NCBI RefSeq assembly: GCF_000236905.1
Contig: NC_016528.1
Coordinates: 506,001 to 570,000, forward strand
Direction of reading: 5' to 3'
DNA length: 64,000 nucleotides
From: Tetrapisispora phaffii CBS 4417
Taxonomy: Eukaryota > Ascomycota > Saccharomycetes > Saccharomycetales > Saccharomycetaceae
Numbering within the stretch: position 1 is the stretch's first letter; the number at the start of each line of letters is the position of its first letter. Shown here one piece after another: positions 60,053 through 64,000 of the stretch. Below the pieces are notes generated by a model. That model was not told where the DNA came from. It was given only the letters and a program-made list of their open reading frames with translations, and did no database searches. Made by a program: the position numbers and the translations under genes.

Positions 60053-61288
60053 CTAATTGGCTTAATTGTTATTCTCAGTAGAGGCGATTTTACCAGTGCT
60101 ATTGCTCCTTCTTCATCATTTTTTAAAGGTCTTTGACTGTTGATAAACTTTAAAAAGATAATTTAACTCCGTAACATCGTGTTGCATTATTATTTTAAAA
60201 GAAATACATTTGCATACGATTCGTACTTTAAATACTAACACTTTTTGACTGAATTTTTTGTCCTTACGACTGAAGCCAAAGGCATCAGCACTCGTTAGCG
60301 TCACATAAATCACAGACACTAACTCGGGAGCTTGATAGCAGAAGAATGACAACCGAGGCACAAAACAATCATGACGTTGACATCAGTGTCACCAACCTTC
60401 ACAATAATAATGGAATTGACACTATTGCAGTGTAACCTAAAACAACAGGGTCTCAGAAGAACACGATAGAGCTAATGAAGTTTCAATATTTCTAGATATC
60501 TGTGCTATCAGTACATCATTCTTATAAATTAAATTATATATTGAGTAGGACCACATTGAAAATTCAGAATTGTAGCAATGAGGTAACGCCATTGTCTTCA
60601 AATGTGAAAGACCTTAAAACTTTGGTAATGTAAAGAATTCAAGTGGTTATTAGTAGCCTTAGCATCTAAGTTAGTACTATTCTCTTCAGTAATATTATTA
60701 TTTAAGTCGGACATGTTTTTGTAATAGTAATCGATCAATTCTCTATATGTGATCTAAATAGAAATATATAATGTATGTTACCTATAAAGTGAATAATTTG
60801 CTTGTCTTATATACCAGTAACTTTTGTTTAAGTTTACTTGTTTTACAAGTACACTCTAATAGATCGTATGGATCTTGATTCGGCAAAAATATTTGTTAAC
60901 GAATAGCAACTTACGATCGACTAATCTACAACTGGTGGCTTACTTAATTAATAAGCTCTTGTTCAAGTATCTGTTTAGTATACGATAATACTAACGAAGA
61001 TCGATTAATAGCTCAAATACACATTATATTCATGTCCATTTTTAGTCAACTACGTTCAACCCTTTATCATATGCGCAGAACCTTCGACATTGATCCTTTT
61101 GAATAAACACATGCCAGGTTAATATAGCTTTTAGAAATCTGCAACTCTTCACATCATCCCATTAGCTATTGTAATTCTCTTATTTATTGAGAATGTACGA
61201 TTTTCTCTAAAGTGCCATTAAGATGCAGATTTCAAGATACCTGGTCAATTATTGGCATCCTAACTTGAAATAATCTTCGATTTTTCTT
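60053..61288. other. intergenic with possible Ty remnants
   Basis: No gene is supported. At 60347 a short plus-strand frame (MTTEAQNNHDVDIS...) looks like a Ty Gag N-terminus. At about 60712 a minus-strand frame (MSDLNNNITEENSTNLD...) resembles the Gag start of the Ty at 55887. Both suggest decayed LTRs. Confidence 0.4.
60629..61048 (-). mobile_element. candidate decayed LTR of the Ty family
   Basis: On the minus strand a CATATAGAGAATTGATCGATTAC block is followed by an ATG and a Gag-like start. The order and spacing are similar to the end of the LTR at 55564. TTTACA at 60629 would be its 3' end. The 5' end near 61048 is a guess from the usual length and no duplication was found. Confidence 0.3.
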
Positions 61289-61675
61289 CTAACTTTTCAT
61301 TAGATCCTTGTCTAGATTTTCTAATACTTTAAATATATCATTTTTCATATCCTCACTGCTCATACTTTCTTCAATAACTTCTGTCAAATTGATTCCATTT
61401 TCTCCAGTGTTCAATTTAGCGTAACCGTCTTTCACTATCTGGCCTTCAATCAACGCAGTGGTGGACCCTCGATTCTTGAAGATGAGATCTTCATTAGAAT
61501 TAACCATTTCATTAACAATTTGGGCTACTTTCAGTTTAACCAATTCTTGTAACTGCGCAGACTGCTCGCCATTCTCAATTCGTTTATTCAGAATATCCTG
61601 TTTCAGTTTATCAAAGTAACCATGTTTTTTGAACAGATCAGCCAGTTCTTGAGCTTTATCAGTGTCACCACTCAT
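61289..61675 (-). CDS. SHG1: Shg1, COMPASS subunit (BOD1/SHG1 domain)
   Basis: The 128-residue protein starts at the ATG at 61675 (MSGDTDKAQELADLF). Its BOD1/SHG1 helical domain is visible as LADLFKKHGYFDKLKQDIL and VNSNEDLIFKNRGST. S. cerevisiae Shg1 (YBR258C, 142 aa) is a peripheral subunit of the Set1/COMPASS histone H3-K4 methyltransferase. RGD1 (YBR260C) beside it agrees with the yeast order. An in-frame ATG at 61714 would add 13 residues. Confidence 0.88.
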   Translation of the reverse strand: MSGDTDKAQELADLFKKHGYFDKLKQDILNKRIENGEQSAQLQELVKLKVAQIVNEMVNSNEDLIFKNRGSTTALIEGQIVKDGYAKLNTGENGINLTEVIEESMSSEDMKNDIFKVLENLDKDLMKS

Positions 61676-61952
61676 ATTTGCAATTATACCGTATTTTTCA
61701 ACCATTAAGAACATTCAAATAGAACAAGAAAAGTCAACAACTAACTTATAATAGTTAAAATTGATATTCAACATATTTATATTTTTATAATTTCAAACTC
61801 ATCGTTAAAGCAACGGTTGCGAAATTTGAAACCAGTCAATAAAAACCAAAATGACAGTCAAAAATCAAATTAGCGTTAATGTATTAGTTATAAATGTGAG
61901 GTTCAAATCCATACATATACGTTATATATTATATATTCCGTTAAAATCTCAT

Positions 61953-63953
61953 TCATTCCTCTGATTCAAAGGCTTGGTCAGCTACTGCAAATATTATTTC
62001 CATTGTTCCAATTTGGAAGTTAATATCATTAATATCTTCATCATTCTGAGGAACAATGGTAGGCCCCCATATAATACTCAAACCTTTCAAATTCATTCTA
62101 TTATGGGCTTCATTAGCCATAACTCGTTTTAGATGGAATATCAGAGTTCTAAGAGTCCAATATTGGGCATCGGGAAATTTATAGATTAACCCATGCATAT
62201 AATTCTTTCTTGTTTCCAAGTCTTCTATCGATAAACACACTTTTAATTCAGGTACACAAGAAGAGGGGATTAATGTCTCTGGTAAAGCTGAAAAAAATGC
62301 TTTAAGCAGTGAACTTACAACAAATAGATCAGAATCTGTGTAATCCTTTGGAGGTAAGATCATTGATATATTTGAAGGATCTTTATCTATTTCATCTTTC
62401 AATTTCCCCACATCAAGTACATTTGCAGATTTTCTATATATACCTTCAACTTGTAGACCATATGTATCTATGACATAAACACACTGCTTGACAATGGTTG
62501 GGACAGAATCTTGTTCGTATTCTAGTAACTTTTCCAATGGAATACCAAAGGTTTTGAAATTATTTTGAATGCCTGCAGGTATCACATTTTCATGCTGTAT
62601 ATGTGAAATCGGTCTACCAGAATCATCTGTGTAGGCTGAACTTCCAGTTGCAAAACTAGACGTGCGCATCGCACCCTCATTACCGTCATTGCCGTAATAT
62701 TTCTTCGATGGGAGCGTATTTAAGTTATTGTTAGTGTTATTGGAACCCGAAAGGCCTACTACCGCGGCCGTGGCAGCTCCAGCATATGACGCCACTTGTA
62801 TACCTAAACCTGAGACATGTGGTGAATCTGTTGCACTATCTGATGTACCTTGACTCAAGTATTTGTTATTGTTGTCATTTGGTGAATATACACTAGACGT
62901 TGGAATGTATGTAGAACTGCTTAACGATGTTTTTGAAGCAGAATTTCCGCTAGCCACCACAGTAGTATTAGGTGAAGAAAAACCTCCAGTATCTTTACTA
63001 TTGGTATTTATTGGGTTTAGATTTCTTTGGTTATTGACTGAGAAAGTTGAATTTCCATGAGGACTGACTAATTTATCTTTCACCATCGACGGGTGTTTCT
63101 TGTAAGGTACGGGCACCAAACTCTTATTTGAAAGTAAAGACTCCTTCCCATTTTGATTGTATTTGTTCAGGTAGTTATATAAATCTTTTTCATTGGTAAC
63201 ATTTAGTACAATTGATTTCATCGAATGTTTTGGATCTAAAGGTAAAACTGTGACACCAACATTCAGTGCTAAATTCTCAGTCCATATACAATATTTTTGT
63301 AGTTGAATAGTCATTGCTGTATCGATTTCCAAAATCAAATCTCTTAATTCCGAAACAATCTGTGGTCTTTCTTTATTCAGAAACACAGTTCTTAAAGAGG
63401 TGGAATGATCGACTCTTTGCTTATACTCAATATCAGCAGCGTCGATTTTTCGAGTGAGATCTTCTTCTTGTTCTTTAGTTGTCTTCGAGCCTCGTAAAGT
63501 CAGTTTTGTTTTCGTTGGGTCTGTCATTCTTAATTTGTCCCAGTCTTGACATAATGAATTGTAACGCATTTGAGCTTTTTCTGACACATGGATAGCGTCG
63601 CTCACTTCCTTCTCCAACCTCCTACTCTTCTCCTTAATAGATTTTCTCATCTTTGTCATTGTCAACAGAAGGGAACTCAGTTCCTCGTACATCTTGATCA
63701 GTGCGGTGACATAACTTTGTTTGACATTCGCTAGCTTCCCATCGAACTGTAAAATCTGTCTCATACACCGTCTTAAACTGGGACTAGTGTTCGAAGTAGA
63801 CGTGAAAAAATGTTTGTATTGCTTCGACAACTCCTCCACGTTTTCTTGTTCAAACATGTATTTCTTCTTGACATACTTGGTGAATTCCTCACAAGTTAAC
63901 AGAGACTGTTTCAAAATCGCCAATAAAGCATTGATGGCCACGTCCGAGTCCAT
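61953..63953 (-). CDS. RGD1: Rgd1, F-BAR RhoGAP for Rho3/Rho4
   Basis: 666 residues, the same length as S. cerevisiae Rgd1 (YBR260C). An N-terminal F-BAR domain (about 1-270, coiled coil, starting [18 protein letters not shown]) is followed by a Ser/Asn-rich linker (about 280-460). The C-terminal RhoGAP domain (about 475-660) has the arginine finger in [13 protein letters not shown] and the [13 protein letters not shown] block. Rgd1 stimulates GTP hydrolysis by Rho3 and Rho4 in polarised growth and stress signalling at the bud membrane. The start is complete, 47 bases from the window end. Confidence 0.96.
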   Translation of the reverse strand: MDSDVAINALLAILKQSLLTCEEFTKYVKKKYMFEQENVEELSKQYKHFFTSTSNTSPSLRRCMRQILQFDGKLANVKQSYVTALIKMYEELSSLLLTMTKMRKSIKEKSRRLEKEVSDAIHVSEKAQMRYNSLCQDWDKLRMTDPTKTKLTLRGSKTTKEQEEDLTRKIDAADIEYKQRVDHSTSLRTVFLNKERPQIVSELRDLILEIDTAMTIQLQKYCIWTENLALNVGVTVLPLDPKHSMKSIVLNVTNEKDLYNYLNKYNQNGKESLLSNKSLVPVPYKKHPSMVKDKLVSPHGNSTFSVNNQRNLNPINTNSKDTGGFSSPNTTVVASGNSASKTSLSSSTYIPTSSVYSPNDNNNKYLSQGTSDSATDSPHVSGLGIQVASYAGAATAAVVGLSGSNNTNNNLNTLPSKKYYGNDGNEGAMRTSSFATGSSAYTDDSGRPISHIQHENVIPAGIQNNFKTFGIPLEKLLEYEQDSVPTIVKQCVYVIDTYGLQVEGIYRKSANVLDVGKLKDEIDKDPSNISMILPPKDYTDSDLFVVSSLLKAFFSALPETLIPSSCVPELKVCLSIEDLETRKNYMHGLIYKFPDAQYWTLRTLIFHLKRVMANEAHNRMNLKGLSIIWGPTIVPQNDEDINDINFQIGTMEIIFAVADQAFESEE

Positions 63954-64000
63954 GATCCTCTTTATCTCCTCCCTATCCAGCAGCGTCCCCTGCTCACCCC

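Noticed and set aside
60116..60361. 81-codon minus-strand frame right of the solo LTR
   Set aside because: It starts at GTG and has no recognisable protein features. The opposite strand carries a Gag-like start, suggesting Ty debris.
16586..64000. CRISPR arrays, bacterial operons or large structured RNAs (telomerase RNA, RNase P, SRP, U-RNAs) in the long spacers
   Set aside because: This is nuclear yeast DNA. No spaced direct repeats of CRISPR type and no recognisable conserved cores of these RNAs were seen by eye; an Infernal scan would be the decisive test.

Overview
The window is nuclear DNA from a budding yeast of the family Saccharomycetaceae. It is AT-rich, its genes are compact and mostly intronless, and the few introns start with GTATGT. 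Almost every gene is recognisable as a Saccharomyces cerevisiae orthologue. The gene order interleaves S. cerevisiae blocks that are sisters from the whole-genome duplication: YEL001-007 with YIL001-007, then YKL039-061 and YHL017-019 with YMR013-023. Several genes expected in an unduplicated order are missing from both blocks (INP51, CFD1, BET1, YEA4, BUD22). This fits a post-duplication species that resolved its duplicates independently of S. cerevisiae, such as Vanderwaltozyma or Tetrapisispora. The genus is an inference.

Layout. 1-16.6 kb: IRC22, an ankyrin/BTB gene (YIL001W type), a frame-disrupted small gene (YIL002W-A type), WBP1, GIM4 (with intron), VAB2, EPS1, MIT1 with a very long upstream region, and NAS2. 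16.6-19.85 kb: tRNA-Val preceded by nested solo LTRs, two of them with clear 5-bp target-site duplications. 20-36.6 kb: PTM1, a pterin dehydratase-like gene, APM2, VPS24, tRNA-Glu, SEC59, a seven-member C/D snoRNA cluster (snR78-77-76-75-74-73-72), ERG5, and a PHD1/SOK2-type APSES regulator. 39-50.1 kb: PRI2, MAC1, UBC7, DCW1, ANR2, BLI1, MSS1 and tRNA-Ala. 50.2-61.2 kb: a full-length Ty1/copia element nested in an older solo LTR and crossing a 340-N assembly gap, more LTRs, RNH203, NCE101 (with intron) and tRNA-Tyr (with intron). 61.3-64 kb: SHG1 and RGD1.

The most notable signal is in the APSES regulator. Its N-terminal 61 codons are separated from the rest by one in-frame TAG followed by CAA TTA, which is the known high-efficiency stop-codon readthrough context (UAG CAR YYA). 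This may be a programmed switch between a short peptide and the full DNA-binding protein. Other points of interest: the Ty element's primer-binding site matches tRNA-Gln rather than initiator tRNA-Met, and the missing sequence in the N gap can be predicted from a nested-insertion model.

Several genes act in the ER: WBP1 and SEC59 in N-glycosylation, EPS1 and UBC7 in quality control and ERAD, ERG5 in sterol synthesis, and IRC22. This reflects inherited synteny rather than an operon. Two morphogenesis regulators (MIT1 and PHD1/SOK2) each have 2.4-2.9 kb of non-coding upstream DNA. All confident LTRs lie upstream of tRNA genes, as expected for integration targeted to Pol III genes.
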